Positions 1-6,501 are shown, counted from the first letter of the stretch. The stretch: 6,506 nt of DNA from Gammaproteobacteria bacterium (GCA_027451085.1 DAIDKA010000114.1:1-6506); one strand, 5' to 3'. Notes: a model not told the origin generated them from the letters alone. Translations and numbers: made by a program.

Positions 1-1
1 C

Positions 2-1141
2 ATCGCCTGGATCGGCTCGTCGTTCTATTTCGTCTGGCTGGACAACCACCTGCTCCCCCCTGAACGCCCGGACGGCGAGACCGGCGTCGCCGGAGAGCTG
101 TGGGCGGTGCACGGGGGTGGCTTTTACCGTGCCCGCAAGTACGCCGTGGCGCCGCAGGTTCTGCCGCGCACGCTGCACTGGTTCTACTGGGAGGCCTACA
201 GCACCTGGATCACGGGCATGGTGCTGCTGTGCGCGCTGTATTTCCTGCAGGCCGACGCCTACCTGATCGATCCGTCGGTGCTGGCGTTGTCCAGGCCCGC
301 GGCCGTCGGCATCGCCCTGGCGTTCATCACCGGCTCCTGGGTGGTGTATGACGGGCTGTGCCGCTCTGCGCTCGGCCGGCGCCCGAGGGCGCTCGCCGTC
401 GCAGTGGCACTGCTGGTGGCGGTGCTGGCTTGCGGGCTGTGCCATGTGTTCGGCGGTCGCGGTGCATTCATCGTTTATGGGGCGTGCCTGGGCACCATCA
501 TGGTGGCCAATGTGTTCTTCGTGATCATCCCGGGGCAGCGGGAGCTGGTGCGGGCCAAGCAGGAGGGACGCGATCCGGACCCCTGGCCGGGCCTGCGCGG
601 CAAGCAGCGCTCGGTGCACAACACCTATTTCACACTGCCCGTGCTGTTCGTCATGATCAGCAATCATTACGCAATGACCTGGAGCGGGCCCGGCAACTGG
701 CTGGTGCTGCTCGCCCTGAGCTTTGCGGGCGCCAGTCTGCGTGCCTGGTTCGTGATGCGGCACAAGCCTGAATGGCGCAAATCAGCCACGGCATCGCTGC
801 CACTGATCGCAAGCCTGGTGACGCTGGCACTGGTGGCCGCCGCGCTTGCACCCATGTCGGAGCCGCGGGCCGCCGTGGCAGCGCCGGATGCGGCACGGGT
901 GCAGACGATCATCGAGGAGCGGTGCACTCCATGCCACGCGCGCAGGCCGACCCTGGCCGGATTCAATGCGCCACCCAATGGCATTGTGCTGGAATCCATG
1001 GACCAGCTGCGTGCCCATCTGCCCGAGGTGCGCAAGCAGCTCGCACTGCGTGCCATGCCGCTTGGCAACCTGACCCATATGACCGATGCCGAGCGGACAC
1101 AGCTGCTGCTGTGGGCCGGAACCAGCCCAGGCGCGCTGTGA
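2..1141 (+). CDS. puuD: Urate hydroxylase/oxidase PuuD (membrane, cytochrome c-fused), 5' end cut off by window
   Basis: Integral membrane urate oxidase converting urate to 5-hydroxyisourate; the family is known to pass electrons through a C-terminal cytochrome c domain instead of making hydrogen peroxide. The frame is open from base 2 and encodes 379 visible residues. The first visible residues (AWIGSSFYFVWLDN) and ELWAVHGGGFY (32-42) are strongly PuuD-like, so probably only about 20-30 N-terminal residues are missing; the GTG at 107 is an internal valine, not the start. About eight hydrophobic segments are visible: 1-13 (partial), 59-82, 100-120, 131-150, 154-177, 207-227, 232-252 and 264-285. 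The segment at 207-227 carries NTYFTLPVLFVMISNHYAMTW-type family sequence. A short linker leads to a haem c site CTPCH (308-312), with Met352 in AMPLG as likely axial ligand. The stop overlaps the GTG start of uraD, implying an operon with translational coupling. Identification is confident; the true start is unseen. Confidence 0.93.
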   Translation: MAWIGSSFYFVWLDNHLLPPERPDGETGVAGELWAVHGGGFYRARKYAVAPQVLPRTLHWFYWEAYSTWITGMVLLCALYFLQADAYLIDPSVLALSRPAAVGIALAFITGSWVVYDGLCRSALGRRPRALAVAVALLVAVLACGLCHVFGGRGAFIVYGACLGTIMVANVFFVIIPGQRELVRAKQEGRDPDPWPGLRGKQRSVHNTYFTLPVLFVMISNHYAMTWSGPGNWLVLLALSFAGASLRAWFVMRHKPEWRKSATASLPLIASLVTLALVAAALAPMSEPRAAVAAPDAARVQTIIEERCTPCHARRPTLAGFNAPPNGIVLESMDQLRAHLPEVRKQLALRAMPLGNLTHMTDAERTQLLLWAGTSPGAL

Positions 1142-1647
1142 TCGATCTTGATCGTCTCAACGCCCTGCCGGAGCAGGAATTCGTGGCCACGCTGGGTGGC
1201 ATTTTCGAACATTCCCCCTGGGTCGCAGCGCGCGCCGCGGCCGGCCGGCCCTATGCCAGCAGGCAGCAGCTGCATGCGGCGATGTGCGCGGTGGTGGCGG
1301 CCGCGCCTGCGGCGCAGCAGCTGGCGCTGATCCAGGCCCACCCGCAACTGGGCACGCGGGGTCGGCGGCTGCAGCAGCTCACGGCCAGTTCGGCCGGGGA
1401 GCAGCGCCGCGCCGGCCTGGATGCCTGCAGTGAGGAGGAGTACGCGCAGCTGCTGCGTCTGAATGCCCGGTACGTGGAGAAGTTTGGATTTCCATTCATC
1501 CTGGCGGTCCGCGGCCATGGCCCGGCATCCATCCTCGCGGCAATGCGCTCGCGGCTGCACAACGAACCTGCAGCCGAATGCCGCACGGCGCTGGAGCAGA
1601 TCAACCTCATTGCCGGGTTCCGCCTGGCTGACGTCGTGAACGAGTAA
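1138..1647 (+). CDS. uraD: OHCU decarboxylase UraD (2-oxo-4-hydroxy-4-carboxy-5-ureidoimidazoline decarboxylase)
   Basis: Cytosolic enzyme that decarboxylates OHCU to S-allantoin, the third step of urate breakdown. The protein is 169 residues from a GTG start, the usual length for the single-domain family. Family landmarks are SPWVAARAAAGRPYAS (26-41), AHPQLGTR (67-74), AGLDACSEEE (92-101), LNARYVEKFGFPFI (108-121) and the terminal INLIAGFRLADV (155-166). His68 matches the catalytic histidine of the family; Ser85, Glu88 and Arg162 lie where I recall the other active-site residues. The GTG at 1138 is chosen because it gives the correct N-terminus and forms a GTGA overlap with the puuD stop. 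A longer reading from 772 in this frame would run through the puuD coding region and has no family similarity there. The Shine-Dalgarno upstream is weak (AGG at 1128-1130), so coupling to puuD translation is likely. The next gene starts 15 bases downstream. Confidence 0.93.
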   Translation: MIDLDRLNALPEQEFVATLGGIFEHSPWVAARAAAGRPYASRQQLHAAMCAVVAAAPAAQQLALIQAHPQLGTRGRRLQQLTASSAGEQRRAGLDACSEEEYAQLLRLNARYVEKFGFPFILAVRGHGPASILAAMRSRLHNEPAAECRTALEQINLIAGFRLADVVNE

Positions 1648-1660
1648 GGAAAACCAAGGA
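1646..1660 (+). promoter_or_regulatory. Two AAGGA ribosome-binding motifs before the purine permease
   Basis: AAGGA occurs at 1646-1650 (overlapping the uraD stop) and again at 1656-1660. The second lies only two bases before the ATG at 1663, which is tight; the first leaves 12 bases, which is long. The next codon is TTG at 1666, five bases from the second motif, so initiation could be at 1663 or 1666; the proteins would differ by one residue. This is a direct sequence observation; which motif is used is inference. Confidence 0.5.
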
Positions 1661-1662
1661 AC

Positions 1663-2973
1663 ATGTTGCAACGGCTGTTCGACCTGCGGGGCCACGGCAC
1701 CACCGTGCGCACCGAACTGCTGGCGGGATTCACCACCTTCCTGACCATGGCCTACATCGCCATCGTCAACCCCGTGATCCTGGGGCAGGCCGGAATGCCG
1801 GTGGCCGGGGTGGCCGTGGCCACCTGCGTGGCCGCGGGCCTCGGCAGCATGCTGATGGGCCTGTTGTCCAACTACCCGCTGGCGCTGGCACCCGGCATGG
1901 GCCTGAACGCCTATTTCACCTACACGGTGGTGCAGGGCATGGGGCTGCCGTGGCAGACGGCACTGGGCTGCGTGTTCCTGTCCGGCTGCGCTTTTGCGCT
2001 GCTGACGCTGGCGGGCGTGCGCAAGGTCATCATCAACGCGCTGCCGCGTTCGCTGTTTGCTGCCGTCGGCGGCGGCATCGGCCTGTTCATCGCCTTCATC
2101 GGACTGAAGGATGCCGGCATCATCGTGGCGGACAAGGGCACCACGGTGGCGCTGGGAAATCTGACCGCGCCCGCGGCGGCGGTCGCGGTGCTGGGGTTGC
2201 TGATGATCGCGGGACTGCAGGTCCGCCGGGTCCGCGGCGCCATGCTGATCGGCATCCTGCTGACCGCGGCCACGGCCTGGCTGCTGGGGCTGGCGCGCTT
2301 CACGCCCGTCAGCTACAGCCTGGCGGCGCTGGGCAGCACGGCTTTCAAGCTCGATATTCCAGCGGCGCTCAGCTTGAAAGGGGGTATCGGGCTGTCGGTG
2401 GTGGAGATCATCTTTGTGTTCCTGTTCGTCGACCTGTTCGACAACGTTGGCACCCTCGTGGCCGTGACGCGCCGGGCCGGCCTGACAGCGGCGGACGGTT
2501 CAATCCCCCGTCTGAACCGCATCCTGCTGGCGGATTCCACGGCGATGTTCGTGGGAGCGCTGGCCGGCACCAGCCCGGTGACCAGCTATGTCGAAAGTGC
2601 CGCGGGCGTCGCGGTTGGCGGGCGTACCGGACTCACCAGCGTGGTGGTGGGACTGCTGTTCCTGCTGACGCTGCTGTTCGCGCCCCTGGTGCAGGCGATA
2701 CCTGTGGCGGCCACGGCGCCCGCGCTGATCCTGGTGGGTGCATTGATGATGGGCAGCCTGGCGGAGGTGGACTGGCGCGAGCCTGCCGAGGCGATCCCTG
2801 CCTTCCTGACCGTGATCATCACGCCGCTGACCTATTCCATCACCAATGGCCTGGCGTTCGGCATCACCAGCTATGCCGCGTTGAAGCTGGTGCGAGGACA
2901 GGCGCGCGCCAATGACTGGCTGGTCTACCTGCTTGCCGCCCTGTGCGTGGTGCGGTTCATCTACCTGTCGTAG
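1663..2973 (+). CDS. AzgA-type NCS2 purine base permease
   Basis: Inner-membrane proton-coupled purine transporter of the nucleobase:cation symporter-2 superfamily, AzgA branch (adenine/guanine/hypoxanthine type, relatives of E. coli AdeP and GhxP). It has 436 residues, the normal length, and is hydrophobic throughout, consistent with 12-14 membrane segments. Landmarks are TTVRTELLAGFTTFLTMAYI (13-32), NPVIL (36-40), PGMGLNAYF (77-85), FVDLFDNVGTLVAVTRRAGL (255-274) and SPVTSYVESAAGVAVGGRTG (304-323). Asp260 in the FDNVGTL segment and Glu311 in the YVES segment correspond to the acidic substrate/proton residues of NCS2 proteins, and Asn82 to the conserved polar residue of the GLNAYF segment. 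The family does not fix the substrate; the setting between urate-degradation genes suggests hypoxanthine, guanine or xanthine, and urate itself is less typical of this branch. It lies 15 bases after uraD and so probably shares the puuD-uraD transcript. Its stop is six bases from the convergent M20 stop. Confidence 0.9.
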   Translation: MLQRLFDLRGHGTTVRTELLAGFTTFLTMAYIAIVNPVILGQAGMPVAGVAVATCVAAGLGSMLMGLLSNYPLALAPGMGLNAYFTYTVVQGMGLPWQTALGCVFLSGCAFALLTLAGVRKVIINALPRSLFAAVGGGIGLFIAFIGLKDAGIIVADKGTTVALGNLTAPAAAVAVLGLLMIAGLQVRRVRGAMLIGILLTAATAWLLGLARFTPVSYSLAALGSTAFKLDIPAALSLKGGIGLSVVEIIFVFLFVDLFDNVGTLVAVTRRAGLTAADGSIPRLNRILLADSTAMFVGALAGTSPVTSYVESAAGVAVGGRTGLTSVVVGLLFLLTLLFAPLVQAIPVAATAPALILVGALMMGSLAEVDWREPAEAIPAFLTVIITPLTYSITNGLAFGITSYAALKLVRGQARANDWLVYLLAALCVVRFIYLS

Positions 2974-2979
2974 CCGGGT

Positions 2980-4227
2980 TCAGGGGGCGGCCAGCAGCTC
3001 CGCCAGGCTCAGCGCCACGATCTTGGTCGCCTTGCGCAGGTCCTCCAGCACCAGTCGTTCATCGGCGCGGTGGCCGTTGGCCTCGAGCAGGCTGCGGGGT
3101 CCCGCACCGTACAGCACCGTGGGGATGCCCCGGGCGCTGTAGAGGCGGGCATCGGTGTAAATCGGCACGCCGCTGGTGGGAATATCCTCACCGAGGATTT
3201 CGCGCGCATGGCGCTGGATGGTGGCAGCCAGTGTTTCCTGTCCTGCGACGGGCACGAAGGGCCGCGCCAGCAGGACGCGCCGTGCCGTGAGCCTGATGCC
3301 AGGAATCTTCGCCCCGGCGGCTTCGAGCCAGCTGAGCAGATCACGTTCGACTGCTTCCGGACTTTCCTCCGGGATGATGCGCCGGTCGATGCGAAACGTC
3401 ACGACATCGGGCACCACATTGGTGTTGATGCCGCCCTGGATCAGGCCCACCACGAGGGTGGGATGGTCGATTCCAGGAACCTTCGAGTGCGTCTGCCCAT
3501 AGCTGCGGCGCAGCTCGTACAGGCCGGTGAGGATCTGGGTGGCCGCTTCCAGCGCGTCGACTCCGGTATCCGGGCGCGCCGCATGCGCCGAGCGGCCCTC
3601 GATGCGCACTTCCAGGTGCAGACAGCCGTTGTGGGCGATGACGACGCTGTAGCTGAAGCCGGCGCTGAACGCAAAGTCGGGACGGGAGAGTCCCTGTTCC
3701 AGCAGCCAGTCGGGACCGACCATGCCGCCGGCTTCCTCGTCATAGGTGACATGCAGTTCGACCACGCCGCTCAGCAGCAACCGGCTGTCGCGGAGCGCCT
3801 TGAGGGCGAAGGCGTACGTGGCGATGTCGGATTTGGAGACCGCGACGCCGCGGCCGTACATCATGCCATCGCGGATTTCCGCGCCATAGGGGTCCGTGCT
3901 CCAGCCTTCCCCGGGCGCCACGACGTCCCCGTGGGCATTGAGTGCAATCGTGGGGCCGCCGGGACCGAAGCGGTGGCGCACGATGAGGTTCGTGGCGCTG
4001 ATCATGCCATTGGCGCGTGTTTGATTCTCCGGCACCGCGTGGCGTTCAACCTCGAACCCCAGCTGCCGGAGCAGTTGCTCGGTGACGCGTGCATGCGGTG
4101 CGCAGTCCCCGGGGGGGTTGTCCGAAGGCGTCCGTACCAGGCTGGCCAGGAACTCGACCTCGGATGCGAAGGCCACATCGACCAGTGCGTCGATGGCCAG
4201 GGTGCTGATGGAACCGGGGGTTGTCAT
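2980..4227 (-). CDS. Divergent M20-family (ArgE/DapE/CPG2-like) amidohydrolase with altered metal site
   Basis: M20-fold hydrolase, 415 residues, substrate unknown; the family cleaves amide bonds of acylated or carbamoylated amino acids and small peptides with two zinc ions. Family framework: PSDNPPGD (34-41), NAHGDVV (97-103) with His99 and Asp101, YGRGVAVSKSD (124-134), TYDEEAGG (161-168) with catalytic Glu164 and ligand Glu165, lid-domain GRSAHAARP (211-219) with His215, GGINTNVVPD (265-274), TDAR (358-361) and a C-terminal GHRADE (385-390) with His386. Two usual ligands appear missing: the bridging Asp before the conserved Lys aligns with Val130, and the Glu of the usual GEP segment aligns with Gly190. 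The frame is intact and codon use matches neighbours, so it does not look like decay; I believe a coherent subfamily with the VSKSD motif exists. The ATG at 4227 gives a natural N-terminus; no strong Shine-Dalgarno is seen. It is divergent from puuE, suggesting a role in purine or ureide metabolism, which is inference. Confidence 0.85.
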   Translation of the reverse strand: MTTPGSISTLAIDALVDVAFASEVEFLASLVRTPSDNPPGDCAPHARVTEQLLRQLGFEVERHAVPENQTRANGMISATNLIVRHRFGPGGPTIALNAHGDVVAPGEGWSTDPYGAEIRDGMMYGRGVAVSKSDIATYAFALKALRDSRLLLSGVVELHVTYDEEAGGMVGPDWLLEQGLSRPDFAFSAGFSYSVVIAHNGCLHLEVRIEGRSAHAARPDTGVDALEAATQILTGLYELRRSYGQTHSKVPGIDHPTLVVGLIQGGINTNVVPDVVTFRIDRRIIPEESPEAVERDLLSWLEAAGAKIPGIRLTARRVLLARPFVPVAGQETLAATIQRHAREILGEDIPTSGVPIYTDARLYSARGIPTVLYGAGPRSLLEANGHRADERLVLEDLRKATKIVALSLAELLAAP

Positions 4228-4270
4228 GGCGGAGATTGTCCGCCGGGTCGCAGCATCCGCACAAGGAGCC

Positions 4271-4281
4271 GTATTTGATAC
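4271..4281. promoter_or_regulatory. Possible operator: GTAT-N3-ATAC inverted repeat
   Basis: GTAT (4271-4274), a TTG spacer and ATAC (4278-4281) form a perfect but short inverted repeat in the middle of the divergent region. GTAT/ATAC arms resemble operators of GntR-type regulators, some of which control purine or ureide genes. It overlaps the possible minus-strand -10. The arms are only four bases, so chance cannot be excluded. Confidence 0.25.
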
Positions 4282-4347
4282 ACCCTGTTCTCATTTCGGG
4301 TACACCGGGGATGCCAGGACCGATAGCTGGTTCGCCGCGGCATTCGC

Positions 4348-4353
4348 TACACT
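4348..4353 (+). promoter_or_regulatory. Possible -10 box (TACACT) giving a leaderless or near-leaderless puuE mRNA
   Basis: TACACT matches the sigma-70 -10 consensus at four of six positions and ends seven bases before the puuE ATG at 4361, so transcription would begin at or next to the start codon. This would fit the absence of any Shine-Dalgarno sequence before puuE. No convincing -35 is seen about 17 bases upstream. Assignment is inference. Confidence 0.35.
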
Positions 4354-4360
4354 CGCCCGC

Positions 4361-5272
4361 ATGGACTATCCGCGCGACCTGATCGGCTATGGACCCCACC
4401 CGCCTGATCCTCGCTGGCCAGACCGGGCGAGGGTGGCGGTGCAGTTCGTCCTCAACTACGAGGAGGGCGGCGAGGCTTCGGTGCTGCATGGCGATGCGCA
4501 CGCCGAGTGCTACCTGCACGAGGTCGTGGGCACGCCGCCGCTGCCGCAGGCGCGCAATCTTCAGGTCGAGTCGGTTTATGAATACGGCAGCCGTGCCGGC
4601 GTGTGGAGGATATTGCGGCTGTGCCGTGAGTTTGACATCCCGCTGACCATTTTTGCCGTGGCCATGGCGCTGGAGCGCCATCCGGACCTCGCACGCGAAC
4701 TGGTGGCGGGCGGCCATGAAATCGCCAGCCACGGCTGGCGCTGGATCGATTACCAGAACGTTCCCGAGGCACAGGAGCGCGCCGACATGCGGCGGGCCAT
4801 CGAGGTGCTGACCCGGCTGGCCGGCTCGCGTCCGCTGGGCTGGTACACCGGCCGCCTCAGTCCCAACACCCGGCGGCTGGTGGTGGAGGAGGGCGGGTTC
4901 CTGTACGACGCCGATGCCTACAACGACGACCTGCCGTACTGGGTCACGCAGGACGGCAGGCCGCACCTGGTCGTGCCGTACACCCTGGATGTCAACGACA
5001 TGAAGTTCGGCACCGCCCAAGGCTTCAACCAGGGCCAGGACTTCTTCTGTTATGCGCGCGATGCCTTCGATGCGCTGTACGCGGAAGGGTCGAGCCAGCC
5101 CAAGATGATGTCCATCGGCCTGCATACACGGCTCATCGGCCGTCCGGGCCGCATCATGGGCCTGCGACGCCTGTTCGAACATGTCCGCGCCCATCGCGAT
5201 GTATGGGTGTGCCGCCGCATCGACATTGCCCGCCACTGGATGACTGAGCACCCCTGCAGGAAGCCCGCATGA
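4361..5272 (+). CDS. puuE: Allantoinase PuuE (polysaccharide deacetylase-like)
   Basis: Hydrolyses S-allantoin to allantoate in the cytosol. This allantoinase type was recruited from the NodB/polysaccharide deacetylase fold and is unrelated to the amidohydrolase-type AllB; from memory it is reported to work without added metal. The product has 303 residues, close to the usual 300-310. Visible signatures are RDLIGYGPHPPDPRWP (5-20), VQFVLNYEEGGE (27-38), EYGSRAGVWR (74-83), GGHEIASHGWRW (117-128, the H-x3-H region of the deacetylase fold), GWYTGRLSPNTRRL (160-173), YDADAYNDDLPYW (182-194) and GLHTRLIGRPGR (253-264). The ATG at 4361 is chosen because the family begins PRDLIGYG a few residues from the start. 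The frame stays open upstream to before 4100, but that stretch lies opposite the M20 gene and has no family similarity. No Shine-Dalgarno precedes 4361. The stop overlaps the next start by ATGA, forming a two-gene operon with the allantoate amidohydrolase. Confidence 0.95.
   Translation: MDYPRDLIGYGPHPPDPRWPDRARVAVQFVLNYEEGGEASVLHGDAHAECYLHEVVGTPPLPQARNLQVESVYEYGSRAGVWRILRLCREFDIPLTIFAVAMALERHPDLARELVAGGHEIASHGWRWIDYQNVPEAQERADMRRAIEVLTRLAGSRPLGWYTGRLSPNTRRLVVEEGGFLYDADAYNDDLPYWVTQDGRPHLVVPYTLDVNDMKFGTAQGFNQGQDFFCYARDAFDALYAEGSSQPKMMSIGLHTRLIGRPGRIMGLRRLFEHVRAHRDVWVCRRIDIARHWMTEHPCRKPA
5258..5262 (+). promoter_or_regulatory. Ribosome binding site of the allantoate amidohydrolase gene
   Basis: AGGAA lies six bases before the ATG at 5269, inside the end of puuE. 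Together with the ATGA stop/start overlap it supports translation both by fresh initiation and by coupling to puuE, and fixes the start of the downstream gene. Confidence 0.7.
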
Positions 5273-6501
5273 GCACCGCGGCCGCAGCGGGGCGCATCAT
5301 GCAGCGCCTGGAACAGCTTGCGGCACTGACCCAGGATGCCCCCAGGCTCACCCGTGTGTTCCTGTCCCCTGAACATCGCGCGGCCAACGGACTCGTGGCC
5401 GGCTGGATGCGCGAAGCCGGCATGCACACCAGCATCGATGCCCTAGGCAACGTCTGCGGCCGCCGCGAGGGCGATCGCCCCGGACTGCCGGCCGTGTTGC
5501 TTGGGTCACACCTCGACACGGTCCGCGACGCGGGCCGCTACGACGGCATGCTGGGCGTGGTGACGGCGATTGAATGCGTGCAGGCGCTGCACCGTCCGCT
5601 GCCGTTTGCAGTGGAGGTCATCGGTTTCGGCGACGAGGAGGGGGTCCGCTTCGGCTCGACCCTGCTGGGCAGCAGGGCTGTCGCCGGAACCCTCGATCCG
5701 GCCGTGTTCACGGCACGGGATGCCCAGGGCATCACCCTCGCACAGGCACTCGAGGACTTCGGGCTGGACCCGGCACGCTGGCCTGCGGCAGCGCGCCGCC
5801 GCGATGAGCTTCTCGCCTATATTGAGCTGCACATCGAGCAGGGGCCGGTGCTGGAGCGCGAGGCCGTGCCGGTGGGATGCGTCACCTCGATCAACGGCGC
5901 CACGCGCCTGTCTGTGCAACTGCTGGGCACTGCCGGCCATGCGGGCACCGTGCCCATGGACTCACGGCACGACGCGCTGGCGGCGGCGGCCGAAATGGTG
6001 CTGGCCGTGGAAACACGCTGCAGGGCCGAGCCGCTCCTGGTGGGCACCGTGGGCCGCCTCGAGGTGCTGCCGGGCGCGGTCAACGTCATTCCCGGCGAAT
6101 GCGGCTTCACCATCGACCTGCGGGCGCCGGCGGATGCGCAGCGCATCCGGGCGGTCGCTGACGTGCGCGTGGCCCTGGACCACATTGCAGCCAGGCGCGG
6201 CGTGTCGCTCGCCGTGAAGGTGCTGCATGAATCACGGGCTGCACCCTGTGCCCCCTGGCTGATGGAGCGGATCGAGGCAGCCATCGCCGCGCAGGGCATT
6301 ACGCCGCTGCGACTGCCCAGCGGGGCGGGACACGACGCCATGGCGCTCGCGGCGCTGGTGGATGTGGGCATGATCTTTGTGCGCTGTACCGGCGGTATCA
6401 GCCACAATCCGGCCGAAAGCATCAGCGTCACGGATGCAGGTGCCGGCTTTGAGACGCTGCGCCGGCTCCTGGCCGATCTCGATCCGGCCGCACGGTACTG
6501 A
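5269..6501 (+). CDS. allC: Allantoate amidohydrolase (AllC/HyuC-type M20 hydrolase)
   Basis: Predicted cytosolic dinuclear metal hydrolase acting on allantoate, the product of PuuE, to release ammonia and carbon dioxide and give ureidoglycine/ureidoglycolate. It has 410 residues, the usual length of the allantoate amidohydrolase/N-carbamoyl-L-amino-acid hydrolase group. All expected metal ligands are visible: His81 and the bridging Asp92 in GSHLDTVRDAGRYDGMLGV, Glu123-Glu124 in GFGDEEGVRFGS, His188 in ELHIEQGPVLE and His379 in GGISHNPAES. The lid domain shows GTAGHAGTVPM (220-230, His224), VNVIPGE (271-277) and FTIDLRAP (280-287, Arg285); LPSGAGHDAM (349-358) completes the active site. Sequence alone does not separate allantoate from N-carbamoyl amino acid activity, or from plant-like ureidoglycolate hydrolase activity; the ATGA overlap with puuE is the main reason for choosing allantoate. 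The stop lies five bases from the window end, so nothing can be said about a terminator or next gene. Confidence 0.88.
   Translation: MSTAAAAGRIMQRLEQLAALTQDAPRLTRVFLSPEHRAANGLVAGWMREAGMHTSIDALGNVCGRREGDRPGLPAVLLGSHLDTVRDAGRYDGMLGVVTAIECVQALHRPLPFAVEVIGFGDEEGVRFGSTLLGSRAVAGTLDPAVFTARDAQGITLAQALEDFGLDPARWPAAARRRDELLAYIELHIEQGPVLEREAVPVGCVTSINGATRLSVQLLGTAGHAGTVPMDSRHDALAAAAEMVLAVETRCRAEPLLVGTVGRLEVLPGAVNVIPGECGFTIDLRAPADAQRIRAVADVRVALDHIAARRGVSLAVKVLHESRAAPCAPWLMERIEAAIAAQGITPLRLPSGAGHDAMALAALVDVGMIFVRCTGGISHNPAESISVTDAGAGFETLRRLLADLDPAARY

Larger units (their letters stand above)
4228..4360. promoter_or_regulatory. Divergent intergenic control region between M20 gene and puuE
   Basis: This 133-base region is the only substantial gap in the window and must hold promoters for the minus-strand M20 gene and for puuE-allC. 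It is less GC-rich in 4271-4305 than the flanking genes. TACAC occurs three times on the plus strand (4279, 4301, 4348). For the minus strand, TATCAA (complement of 4275-4280) is a possible -10, giving a leader of about 40 bases, but no good -35 is evident. No terminator hairpin was seen. Promoter function is inference from gene orientation. Confidence 0.6.

Noticed and set aside
107..109. GTG at 107 as the start of puuD
   Set aside because: It encodes the valine of the conserved AVHGGGFY segment, and PuuD-like sequence continues upstream to base 2; the gene is truncated by the window edge.
772..1137. Extended uraD beginning at 772
   Set aside because: This segment is the out-of-frame reading of the PuuD membrane and cytochrome c domains and shows no OHCU decarboxylase similarity; the GTG at 1138 gives the expected length.
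667..1695. Long minus-strand open frame (342 codons) opposite puuD and uraD
   Set aside because: It lies antisense to two well-recognised genes, has Arg/Ala/Ser-rich composition typical of GC-rich shadow frames and shows no family motif.
2980..4227. M20 gene as a pseudogene because of the missing metal ligands
   Set aside because: The frame is complete at normal length with all other conserved segments and no frameshift or internal stop, so functional divergence is more likely than decay.
3070..4278. Long plus-strand open frame (402 codons) opposite the M20 gene
   Set aside because: The minus-strand M20 protein has clear motifs in order; the plus-strand translation has none and is a shadow frame.
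4226..4360. N-terminal extension of puuE from the in-frame ATG at 4226
   Set aside because: The extra 45 residues do not resemble PuuE, would consume the divergent promoter region and would overlap the M20 start codon; the family N-terminus fits 4361.
4046..5251. Long minus-strand open frame (401 codons) opposite puuE
   Set aside because: puuE is unambiguous on the plus strand; the antisense product has no recognisable domain and overlaps the start of the M20 gene.
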